A DNA stretch of 64,000 bases from Loxodes magnus (Eukaryota > Ciliophora > Karyorelictea > Loxodida > Loxodidae), in NCBI GenBank assembly GCA_946699065.1, contig CAMPDV010000867.1, forward strand, positions 108,750 through 172,749. Direction: 5' to 3'. Under the pieces are notes generated by a model. That model was not told the DNA's origin and searched no databases. It saw only the letters and a list, made by a program, of their open reading frames with translations. The translations under genes and the position numbers were made by a program. Each line of letters begins with the position of its first letter. The stretch's first letter is position 1. Positions 47,201-58,400 of this stretch are shown in pieces.

Positions 47201-50200
47201 TTAAACGTGGAAGAATTTATACGAAATAATGACTTAGACATTTTCTCAATTAATGAAACGTGATAAAAATAAGACTATCCTCCAATACTTATTAATGGAT
47301 ATAGGACCTATTTCAAGAACTCAGGAAAAGGAGGAGGAGTTTGCTTAATTGTTAGAGATTAACTTAATAGCACGGAATAGAATAGCATATAACAATTAGC
47401 TCAAGAGAGGTTCGTTACAATCAAACTAGATAATATATTCATAACATCTTGTTACATGCCAGATAACAGCAAGAGTGAAAATATAAAAGACGAAGCATAT
47501 GAATATATAAATGTATTCCTTAATTCTTTTCCTGACAACTCACATATATTATTAGGAGATTTTAACGCACTACTATAAGGCTTTGGGGATAACCCTATTA
47601 ACAACTATGACAATACAAATAGATTCTAAGAATTCATTCTCTAAAACGATTTAGAAATAATAAACGATGCAAATATGAACACATGTTTACATAAAGGGAA
47701 TAAAAATATGTATTGCAACGATTATATTGTCATCAGTAATCACTTGAATATGAATTAATTTAGAAATTTTCAGGTTCATAATTATAGCTTATTTTCAGAT
47801 CATATTCCATTCACAGTTGAATTTGTATACCATACTCATCTTCAAACTGAAAAAATAAAAGTGAGAAAGTACAAAATAAGTAGACCGTAGGATCCTATTG
47901 ATAGATTTATCTATTAGAATTCATTCAAAGATTAAGCAGAAGTATTCTTCCTAATTGATAGAGATAACTTAGAAGATTAATACACTTATATTAGAGACTG
48001 CATTTAGAACAATGCAGATTAAGTTTTAGGCTCATTTATCCCAGACCCGAAGTATAATAGACTTCCTAAGGACCTCACATAAAAATATATCGAAGCAAAG
48101 AGAGCAAATTAATTGTACAAAGAAACTTTAGCATATATAGGGAGGAATAACTAAGAAATCATTGATCTTCACTAAAGAGCGAACACATTATGAAAAAGCT
48201 TTTAGCATCATTTATGAAAATTTAAAAAACAAAAGGCCAAAAACAGATTCCTACTCCTCAATGAAACCACAAAAGATATGTTTTCTTAAGCAAAGAAAAT
48301 ACTTAACCCTAGACAAAGAAATTTGATGAACTTTAATAAGGAATTGAAGGACTAATTTGTAGAAGCATGGGAAAATTAGGTATTTAGCAAGCATTCGAAT
48401 TTAACTAACCAATAGATTGAACTAAGTAACTAGAAAATAGATGCAATTTATGAAAATAACGTAGAAATTCAAAATTAACCCTTTTCTTACTTATAAAATT
48501 TCGATCCTTTTACAATAGAAGAGATTATCTAACTTATAAGTCTAATTCCTAATGGTAAAGCAGCAGGGCCAGATGGAATAAAAGGAGAACTGCTAAAATA
48601 TGCAGGATATTATCTAGCGTTGATGCTTCATTCTTTTATAAATAACATGCTTAGAATTGGAAGGATTCCTGAAGAGCTTAATACTTCTATCATAATCCCC
48701 ATTTTCAAAAAAGGAAGTAAAGACGATTGAAAAAACTGACGCCCTATTTCCCTTATCAATACTATTTTGAAATTATATGATAAGGCCCTTACGAAGAGAC
48801 TCTACTCAATAATTTATGAAAGACAGTTAATCCACTCAAGCTAAATGGGGTTTATGAAGAACAAATAAACCACCTAATAAATATGAGTGATCCAATAAAT
48901 CATAGATCTTTATCGAAAACAAGCGAAAGGAAAAACTAAACTGATTGCAACTTTAATTGACGTAGAGAAAATGTTTGATTCTATTGAAAGAAGAATTCTT
49001 TTTAAATAACTAAGAAGAGTCAAATTACCACTAGGTCTCATCTTGGCTTTAGAATCATTTTATAATAACTTAACTACTTCCTTTATTATAGACGGAACAA
49101 ATTCAAAGAAATTGAAATTTAGCAATGGAGTGATGTAAGGAAGTTCGCATGGACCTGTGCTTGCATTATTATACTATGACATTGTCATTAGACATATAGA
49201 AAACAAAGGAGAAATATTAGGATTCAGATGTGCTAATTTTAAGAATAGGTTCACTTGTAGAGGTTGAGCTGACGATTTAATACTATTATCGAACTCATAA
49301 AAAAATATGTAGTCACTTATTAATGAAGCAAACTCCATTTTCAATTAGACATTTCTTAAAATAAATGTCTCCAAATGCGAAACGTTATAGTTTTTAAAAA
49401 AGAAAAGCAAAGAAACAAAACTAGACTTAAAAATAGGAGACCAAGCAATAATTTAGAAACAGCAAGTCACATATTTAGGGGTGATCCTTCACCAAAAGAA
49501 GAATCTAATTAACCATTGCAAATACGTTGCTGCAAACTATCTTTCAGCAATTAAAAAGGCAGTATTTGCATTATCAAGATATAGAAACGTAACACCTTGA
49601 AATTTCAAAATGCTTTGTAGACTGTTCACGCTTCCTAAAGCAGAATACGGTGGGGACTTAATACCTTGGACTGTGCAGTATGGAATAAATGGAATCTTGA
49701 ACAGAATTGAAAAGAGCATGAGATTAATAGCCAGAAAAGCCTTCTAATCAGCAGGAAATACGTTTAATGAATCATGCTTTGTAGACCTCAATTGGATGCC
49801 ATTCAAACACATGATGGCTCTTAAGTATTTCAGGTTTTTCTTTAAGATTAGAAATGAAAGCTAAAATCAACCTTAATCATCTATTGGAATATTGTTTGAG
49901 AATAATTATAAAGAGGGATATCAATATTATGATGAAGTTTAGAAACTGGCCTCATTTTATAAAATAGAAATTGATAATAAAGAGCACAATAACAACTTAA
50001 TTTAATTCAGTAAATATGTGTAGACATAAATATAAAAGACATATTTTGAATTAGCTCTTTCAAGATTCAGCAGAATGCCTACTGCATAAATATATACAGA
50101 ACAATTTTAAAACCTAAGATAATTCCCCAAAATAACATACACGAAATTAAACAAAAAATATTTGAAAGAAATAATTTGTATCTATAAGATTAGAAGCCAG

Positions 50201-50803
50201 TCTTACGCATTTCGAAAGACTCTGAAAGATCGAAATTATATTATTGAAAACCCTTTTTGTATATGCGGAGAATATGACACTCTCCAACATGTAATGGAAT
50301 GTATATATTACATTGATATAAGAGAATGATTGGTCTCCAAAATTGGTTAATGTGATATTTTGAAACTAATAAGTTACGATTAACTATATATAAACTCTTT
50401 TCCTAAGAAAAAAATAGAAATGGTGGATGAATAAATAAAAATATTCATTTAAATGTTTATTAAAAGGAGGCGAGAAATTCTATAACAAGAGAAAGAAGAA
50501 GAGAAATACGAGAAATAATAAAAAGAAGCAAATCTAAGAATAGAAAATTTTAATGAAGAGAATGAAGAATAATAAAAACAAGAAAACAAAGAATAAGATG
50601 TCCAACAAAATTAGATGTAAAATGATGAGGAAGAAGAAGATTGGAACGAAGAGGAAAACGATAGCGAAGATGAAGAAGAAGAAGATTGACAACAGAAAAT
50701 AGAAAAAAATGAAAGTTAGCTTGAAAATGAACAAGAAAGGAAATACTTAGAAGAAAAAAAAAACCTAAACTAGAAAATTAGTTCTGAAGAGCAATAAACT
50801 TGA
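44285..50803 (+). CDS. LINE polyprotein: coiled coil, AP endonuclease, reverse transcriptase, CCHC end
   Basis: About 2,170 codons in one frame, with TAA/TAG as Gln and TGA as Trp. Residues 1 to about 935 are very Gln-rich coiled coil, taking the place of a separate ORF1. The endonuclease starts near 960 (LGHININGIGS) and includes FSINETW with Trp993 as TGA; a catalytic Glu sits in this NETW motif. A later endonuclease motif is LLGDFNAL. The reverse transcriptase has GKAAGPDGI from 1424, RPISLINT, LIDVEKMFDSI, GVMQGSSHGPVL and an active-site box WADDLILLS at 1661, where the Trp is TGA. The C-terminal knuckle is CICGEYDTLQHVMEC (1992-2006). A Glu-rich tail follows. The stop is TAA at 50795 or TGA at 50801, just before the hairpin. 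Confidence 0.9.
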
Positions 50804-50832
50804 TATACAATAACATTTAAAAACAATATAAT

Positions 50833-50870
50833 ACCTTCAATTGGAAGAACATATTCTGAAAATTGAAGGT
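50833..50870 (+). terminator. 3' hairpin of the LINE
   Basis: A perfect 10-bp stem, ACCTTCAATT / AATTGAAGGT, encloses an 18-nt loop, just after the likely stop codon and before the TTTAAA tail. LINE reverse transcriptases often recognise such 3' stem-loops to prime on their own RNA. It does not resemble the SINE-type hairpin elsewhere in the window. The feature type is nominal; it is a candidate recognition stem, not a proven terminator. Confidence 0.6.
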
Positions 50871-51009
50871 ACCACAAATTTTTTTGTTAAATTTAAATTT
50901 AAATTATTTCTACTCTCTGATTGCATCTTTCAGTCAATCTGAAAAAATGAAGATAATAGATTTCAATATCAAGCTAAAATTAAAAAACCTTAATTATTTG
51001 TACCCTAAA

Positions 51010-53979
51010 TTTTTTATTTAAATACCTATATCAATACAGTCTTAAAAATTATAAAATATACTGATTGATACTTTTGTCTTTAAGTCATATTTTCAAAGTA
51101 TGATCTTATTAAAAACAGATTAGCAACTAAATATTAGCAGGAAGGGCAATGTTTCTTTCTTTCATATTTCATCAAACAAGAAATATATATTATTCCTTAA
51201 GTTCTTTAATACCAATCTCGGTGCTAGCTTATTCATTTTAATTTGAACATTCTTTTTGGAGTATTATGAATCAGATAGCTAAGAGTCAAATTTCTATTCT
51301 ATTATTTAATATTTGGTAAAACGAGCTGAAATGCATTTAGTTCCTCAATAATATTTTGAAAGGATCAAATCAGCTGTACCATAGCACTAAATTTTAGGAC
51401 TTTTTTATTTAATCTTACATTATCATCTCATGAATGCTATTCAACTCGTTAATTCCATATATTATTGTCAAGTTTTTGATTTCTTTAATATGCTTTAATA
51501 TAAAATCAACGGACATGAAAACTCATATAAAGTAAATGATCGTATTTATTGTAATGCGCTTGTATAAAATCAAGTTACACATTGAATCTGATTAATAGGT
51601 AAGTTTTTAACTTAGCTAACTGGGAAGAAATTGTTTTTAGGGTATAGAGCTTAACTATCTTCTTAATATATGTTGATCTAATTTTCCATTTCCTTGTAGT
51701 GGCTCTTGTCTCTCATTAAACCTACAATTTACAATTTATTAGATCAGACTTGATTATAACTTTAGAAATTTATGTTAAAGTCACTAGAAGCAAGATTTCG
51801 ACATATTTAGCTAAATTTTTTCCTAAAAAGGGATATTTTTATCGCCCTCAAATTGAAACGCTTCCAGGTTTCAAATTTACAAAAGAAATACCTTCATATT
51901 CTTACTCATTTAGATCCCTTTTATCCCTAATTCCAATTTTTAAACTATAAGTTTAGTTCTTCATCAAGCATTCATTTAGAGGAATCCTTTCATGTATAAG
52001 TGTATTAATATAAAATCTAACTTTGGTAATCAAATATTTAGCTTCTTAAATCAAAAAGCTTACGCTATTTATTTAGTATTGGTACTGGAGTAAGATATAA
52101 GATCTAAACTTAGCTAGAAATCTAAGTGCTTTAATTAATATAAATACTGTCACCTTTTTCTTGAGTTTGTCAGAAGAATCAATATCTACTATCATTGATT
52201 TCGTATATTTGCTTCGCTATTTCCACATATCCAACTCATGAAAAGTACTATAGTAATTACTCACTCGTTATAACATTTTGCTTGTTTTTTTCACTTTATT
52301 AAATAGAAAACTTTAGTAACTATCTAGTCTTTAACAAGCTACAATACTATGCCAATGCTCAGTATAGAAGTATTAACTGTTTGAAAGATTGAGTTACCTT
52401 ACTAAAGTTCATAATTAGATAGATAAATGGAGACCATCATACTTAGCATTCCATTTTTGAAATGAGTAAAATACTATTATACTATGCCTTACGCTTTGTA
52501 TATTCATTATCTTAAATTAAAGTTTAATTAGTGTACTAATTCTTATCTATTCCTCCACTAATTGCTTGTTTCAAATATTTTTACAAGCTATGAAGGTTTT
52601 ATAAAGGTATCATATAAGTTCCAGTGCTACTGCAGGAGTTATATTTTCAGCTTGGTTTCTCTTAAATTGTATATTAGGGTTTAAAAGTCTTATTTCTACT
52701 ATTCGATTGCTAGAAAATTTTGTACTTTAATATTGTGGATTTTAATAGAAAAGTTAGACTCATTTTCTTCATGACCTAAAGAACATGTTATACAATAGAA
52801 AGAAATGAGATAGATTTAGTAAGATCGAGTGAATTTACACTAGCAAACTATAGAAATTTCAGTTTTTTGTACTTTTTGGAAATAATCAGCCAGAGTACGT
52901 TTCTATAGGTTTATGAAAGATTATTTATATACATAGCTCTATCTCAATACCTATAATGGTTAGTCTGAGTATTAATAGACTCATTATTTCAAAGTATACA
53001 AAAGTTAATTACTTCTCTATTGCTGGTCTAAATGAAGACTATCCTTCAAGATTATCTTACTTATGTTCTTTCAACTTCGCACGAATGTATGATTACTCTG
53101 TAAGACTAAAAACTTAAGATTATATTTACTAATTGTGGTCAAAAAAATTATAAGGATCACTTCGAAAATTGATATACCTCTTGTTACGTTTTCTAACATA
53201 CTAATTCAGCTAACATAAACCGAGATAATTTTATATATCCTCTGTCCTCTATAATAAAACCTAGCCTTTTATATCCTAATAAGCCTCTATCTAAAACAAG
53301 TGAAAAAAGGATTTTTAGTATTTTCTTTATTTCTATTATGAATAAGATTCGTTGAATACCCTTTTCTCCAGATGCTAGTTAAAAAATCGCAGTGCTTTGT
53401 TATAATATATATCTACCTTAGTTATTTCTAAAGCTTTAATTTCTCTTTTTAGATACCAAAATTTAGTAAAATGCCAGAAGGAGAACTAAAGCTTATATCT
53501 AATTTTCATTTGTCTTGATAGGATTATTTTAGATAACCAATTATTTCTAGAGTTTTACTGACAGAATGTTGAAACACAATCCCTAATACTAATTTAAAAA
53601 AGAAATCCTTCTAACTATAGAAATGACTAAAGAGTGTTAGATTGAATTATAGACTGGTCGTACTTATAAAGCTATCCTTAAAATATAAGATAAGCATTCT
53701 TATGGATACTATTGAATATCTATCTAACTGAAGATCAGACTTCCCTTCATATAATAATAAGATAAGAGAGTTCAATACTTTGAGTATTGGTACATAATTA
53801 CTCTACTTATAGATATATTCCATACTAATTTATGCTAAGTATAAGAGTTCATGCAAATTCATAATCAACCTCTAGTTAATTCTTCCTGCTACTTTTCTTT
53901 TTTTTCTTCTATATTAGTTCAAAGTTGTGCTCTCATATTCCCTCTCTCTCTTTTTGTTTTCATTTTTACTTCCCTTCAT
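51010..53979 (-). CDS. large hypothetical protein
   Basis: From the minus-strand ATG at 53979 (MKGSKNENKKREREYESTTL) a coding-quality frame runs to about 53000. A second frame then continues (MSLLILRLTIIGIEIELC) to about 51010, roughly 980 codons in all. The change of frame could be an intron; a 20-nt GT...AG segment at about 52986-53005 (GTATACTTTGAAATAATGAG) would join the frames. Composition is Lys/Ile/Leu-rich with several hydrophobic stretches. I recognise no family. The minus strand is the purine-rich one, as in the recognised genes, which is why I prefer it to the plus-strand frames. The stop is not defined. It diverges from the gene at 54219. Confidence 0.5.
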
Positions 53980-54218
53980 ATTAAAACCATTAAGAAAGAG
54001 ATAAGATATGCATAATATAGGCAGTTTGTAGTTAATTTGTGATGTTTATAAAATATTGTGGAAGTTGGGTATCTTCTTCCTTTTCTTTGACATACTAAGA
54101 ATGAACAAAATTTTGGTAGAAAATTGCTATTTGATTATTAGTATAGATCCAATCTACTTTTTTGCTTGGATAACCTTTTTGATTCGTTTTTTATCAACTA
54201 GACACTTAATTTTTTAAG
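53980..54218. promoter_or_regulatory. divergent intergenic region
   Basis: 239 bp between the start codons of the minus-strand gene (53979) and the plus-strand gene (54219). It presumably holds both promoters. No specific motif is recognised. Confidence 0.4.
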
Positions 54219-55283
54219 ATGAAACACTTTAAGGAGGATCTAATAAAACATCGAAATTCTAAATTAGATTAGCATTTTCAACTGATAGTTCTCAATGGAG
54301 GATGTATTTCCATCATACCAACTAGTAAGAAATGCAATATCCAGAGACCTAAGAGCTGTGATATTACGAATGATAGGCAAAAACCAATTCATCTACATAT
54401 GTAAATTATCGATGATAAGTCTATCTGAAATTGGTAAATAACTAGTTACAAGTTAGTCGAAATATTTGATATGTAGTATATAAAAAGAAGTATATAAATA
54501 CCTTTGAAATACAAGTAACATTCATAAACTTATGTGATATAAAAAGAAAACACTTAATATCTAAACAACCATATTAAGTTGAAATTTTCTCTTAGAATAT
54601 AATTAAAACATAATAAATTAAATATTTTCCAAAAAAGACTATATGAATCAAATTGATAGAATAATAAAATCTACATGAAGCAGAATAAAATAAACATGAA
54701 AACAAATATATTCTTTCTAAAACTTAATGAAAATAAGACAAGTAAATCTAATCTTAATGAGACAAGAAGAAATACTACAACATTTTCAAGAGTACTTAAA
54801 AGTAGAAGTGTATTGAGTTTAGACTTAAAACTTCAAAGCTATTAAGCAAACTATATTATTTTTAATTTAATTTAATTTAAGTTGAAATTTTAGATATTAG
54901 TTATATATGTAAAGCAATCATATGATGGAGATATAACTTATAATGATAAGTAAGACAAAGGGATAAGATATAATATGCTTTAGAGTACTGAACATTTTGA
55001 TATTGATGAACATTATGATAAGTAAAAATCTAAAGAGAGTTGGGTAATAGTAAATGAAAGTATAACTTGATTAATATTAATAACCTTACACTTCACCTTT
55101 GTTTATAATATATGAAGTAGTAAATCTCAATTTATTAAGCTTAGTATGGATTTTACTAGGTATAATTTCTAAAGCTTAAAAGGCTTTTATTATTGAGGAG
55201 TTAATATTTTCTTTAAAGAATCTCAACTCCATATATTAAAAATAGAGTTATATCTAAATAATATTTAACTGTTTCATGACTGA
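54219..55283 (+). CDS. hypothetical single-span membrane protein
   Basis: ATG at 54219 opens 354 codons to a TGA at 55281-55283 (MKHFKEDLIKHRNSKLDQHF). The region 54690-55080 is especially coding-like, with KLNENKTSKSNLNETRRN, KQSYDGDITYNDKQDKG and FDIDEHYDKQKSKESW. A hydrophobic segment around residues 283-300 (TWLILITLHFTFVYN) could span a membrane. Five or so TGA codons inside would be Trp. A TTTAA run at 54856-54880 lies within the frame and might instead be intronic. The function is unknown. The end faces the 3' end of the minus-strand channel gene, 122 bp away. Confidence 0.5.
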
Positions 55284-55404
55284 AATGGTATAAACATATG
55301 GCTTTTAATTTTAAGAATAGATTAAAATATATTTGAGATATTATTTATTTATTTTATATTGTAATTACTTTCTAAAGAGTTTAAAAGAGTTATATAGTTA
55401 CATC

Positions 55405-58400
55405 TCACAAATCCTAATCTTTCTCTTTCATTTTTAGATCATTGCTTGACTCACTTTCTTCATAAAGCTTTATCACCTTATAAGGTCTTTTTTTTATAGC
55501 TGCGCTTTCTTTAAAATGCTAGTCTTTCTTCTTATTGCTTTTTTTCAATAATTTTTAAGAAAATGCTTACTTTTATATAAAATTTTTATCCAGTTCTTGG
55601 TTTTCTCTGCCCGTTGTTTTGATATTTTAGTTTAGATTCAATTCAATATTTTATAACTCTAAATTTTAATCTTTTTGTTCTTCTTCTTATTTAGAATTAT
55701 TTTATTTTGACGTATTTTCTTCCTTAACTGTAATATTCATAAAATTGTCTTCTTAATTCTATTCTTCTTCACTTTTTGACTCTTCATTCTTTTATTCTTC
55801 TTTTAAGTTTTTTTTTATTTACAAGATAAACTAATTATTTTAGTTTTCAAAGGTCTTCTATAAGTTTTCTTTAAATTAACTTAAGTAACTAAGATCTTGT
55901 ATTATTTGATTCAATCAATCGGTTCTCTTCTTATACTCTGGATTATTTTCTTGCTTATAGCTTGCTCTTAGATTTTTTGTCACTAAAATAAAAAATTACT
56001 ATTTTCAGTTATTTTCTCTTCTTTTTTCATTTTCTCACTTTCTTACTAATCCTAATTTTTTTTACCACAACTTGTTTTTTTCATTATAAATATATATTTT
56101 AACGAATAAACTATAAATATTAATATAATTATGGTGATCATCAGTATTCCTGATTTAAATAATGCCTTATCTGCTACTGAGTTATTTTAAGCGCATCTTT
56201 AAAAATTAGAAAAATAGCATTTTTTATCTTTCAAAGTCATTGCAAATTTGCAGTCTTGATACTCTTAAAGGCAATCATTATTGTTAAAGTTTGAATCGCA
56301 ATAATTATCTCCAATATTTTATATATTAAAATCTTTATTTAATTTTGAACAATTGCTTATTCTTTCTACTGAGGATGTAACACAATCATCTCCATCGTAA
56401 TCACATTCAGATATATTACATTGTTCATCACACACTCAGTCTCCAATTTAATGCCAATAGCATTCTTTTATTTCACAAAGCTTAATTTTTTCTATCTCTT
56501 TTTCGCAATCTTTCATATCATTTTTCGAATCGTATTTACAAAAATGATTAGCACAAATCTTATCACAAACTCCATCACCTATCCATTCTAATTAACATCC
56601 AATTTTGGAACAATATGAACAATCTCCCATATCATATAAGCATTCAGGAATATTACATTGTTCGTCACATTATCCATCTTTTAATCAGTAAACTTTGCAA
56701 CCATTTGATACACACAAATCTTTATTAAAATCTAATTATTTAGCTCTTTATGGACAATCACCTCCATCATACTCGCACTCAGGAACATTACAGGAGTCAT
56801 CACAATAGCCATCTTACACATATTAAATATAGCAATCTTTGCTGCATATATAATTATCACAGTCAGGTCAATCATATAGACAGTCAATATTCAAACATTC
56901 GACATTACAAATTCCATTATTCCTCAGATTTTTACTGCAAGTGCATTTATCTTCTTTACTTGGGGAACAATCATACCCGTCATAATTACAATCTTTATTA
57001 TAGCAATCATAATCACATATACCATCCATATTCCATTTTTTACAGGGATCTTTACATGATTAATTTTGATGTTGAATTACTTAATTTTAGCAGTCATTTT
57101 AATCATATTCACAATCTTTAACATAGCAAAAATAATCACATTAATCATTACCTATCTTGATTATATTACATCCAACTGAACATTCACAATCTCCTGAATC
57201 TCAGTTGCATTGTTCTTAGTTGCATTCTTAATTGCAAATCCCATTTCCAATTTCTGTGTAAATACAACCTTGTGAGCATAAGCATTTTTAATTATCATAT
57301 AAACAATTATAATTATCACATTCTTAATTGCATATATCATTTTTAAGCATTTATTAATTACATTTAGGTGCGCAGTTACACTGATAGTTATCATATTAGC
57401 AACTTATCGAATTACATTCTTAATCACATTTCTTATTATTAAGTTTTTCTTCGCTACATGGACATACGCAATCATTCTAATCGAATTAACATTCAGTTAC
57501 ATTACAGCTATAATCACATACTTAATCTCCTATTCAAGTTAAAGGACATCCTTCATTACACTCGCAATCTCCACCATCATAAGCACATATATCTATATTG
57601 CATTAAGTATCGCAAAATCCATCACCATTTCATTATTGATTACAATAATTAGAGCATTCACAGGCAAATCCATCAAGCAAACATTCATTAGAATAGCATT
57701 CACTGTCACATTCTTAATTGTATATTAATTATAAACTACAATCTTTAGGACAGATACAATCATTATAATCATATTTGCATTGTTCATTAAAGCATTCTAA
57801 ATTGCATTCTCCATTTTTTAAAAATCCTTTATAACAACCCTGTGCACATTCACAATCTTTCCAATCCTATTTACATCTTTAGTTATAACAATCTTAGTCG
57901 CAATTTCCATCGTCTTCTTTTGAATTGCACTCTTTTGGGCATTAGCAGTCGTTTTAATCGTAATTACATTATTTTATATTGCAGGCTATGTCACATTTTC
58001 CATCCTCTAATCATTTTATAGGGCATTCAGAAGAGCAAAAGCAGTCTCCTTAATCTCAGTTGTAATTCTCAAAGTTACATTCTAAATCGCAAGATTAATC
58101 TCCAATTTTAGTTAAGTCGCAGGCTTAAATATTGATGCATTCATAAGCATCATAAAAGCATTATGTAACATTGCAATCAAGATCACATTTTCCATTTTTA
58201 AGTTTATTTAGCTAGCATCCTTCTATATAACAGTCAAAAGCTGCAAATGAACAATCCAATTAATCAAAATAGCATGCTTCTACATAGCAATTAAAATCAC
58301 AAAAGCCGTCACCAATTCATGAATTTAGACAACCTTAATTGCATTTATCTTATAAGTTCCTCACAAGCAACAACTCTTTTTCTAAACCTTTACTTTATTA

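Larger units (their letters stand above)
44266..50912 (+). mobile_element. LINE-type (non-LTR) retrotransposon, apparently full length
   Basis: A run of 20 A residues (44266-44285) is followed immediately by one 6.5-kb frame (44285-50803), then a strong hairpin (50833-50870) and a short TTTAAA-repeat tail (about 50888-50908). The order coiled coil, APE-type endonuclease, reverse transcriptase and Cys/His knuckle is that of APE-class LINEs. No long terminal repeats are present. I could not identify target-site duplications because the exact ends lie in low-complexity DNA. Nothing visible disables the frame, so the copy may be young. Confidence 0.85.

Noticed and set aside
50534-50734. Minus-strand Phe/Leu-rich frame
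   Set aside because: It is the antisense shadow of the Glu-rich C-terminal tail of the LINE protein.
51331-53900. Continuous plus-strand frame over the same DNA as the minus-strand gene at 51.0-54.0 kb
   Set aside because: With three sense stop codons every frame is open. The plus reading is pyrimidine-rich, unlike all recognised genes here, and the minus reading has a better start and composition. I remain only moderately sure.
56750-57652. His/Asn/Tyr-rich plus-strand frames over the cysteine-repeat region
   Set aside because: They are antisense shadows of the tandem LNR array; the repetitiveness comes from the real minus-strand gene.
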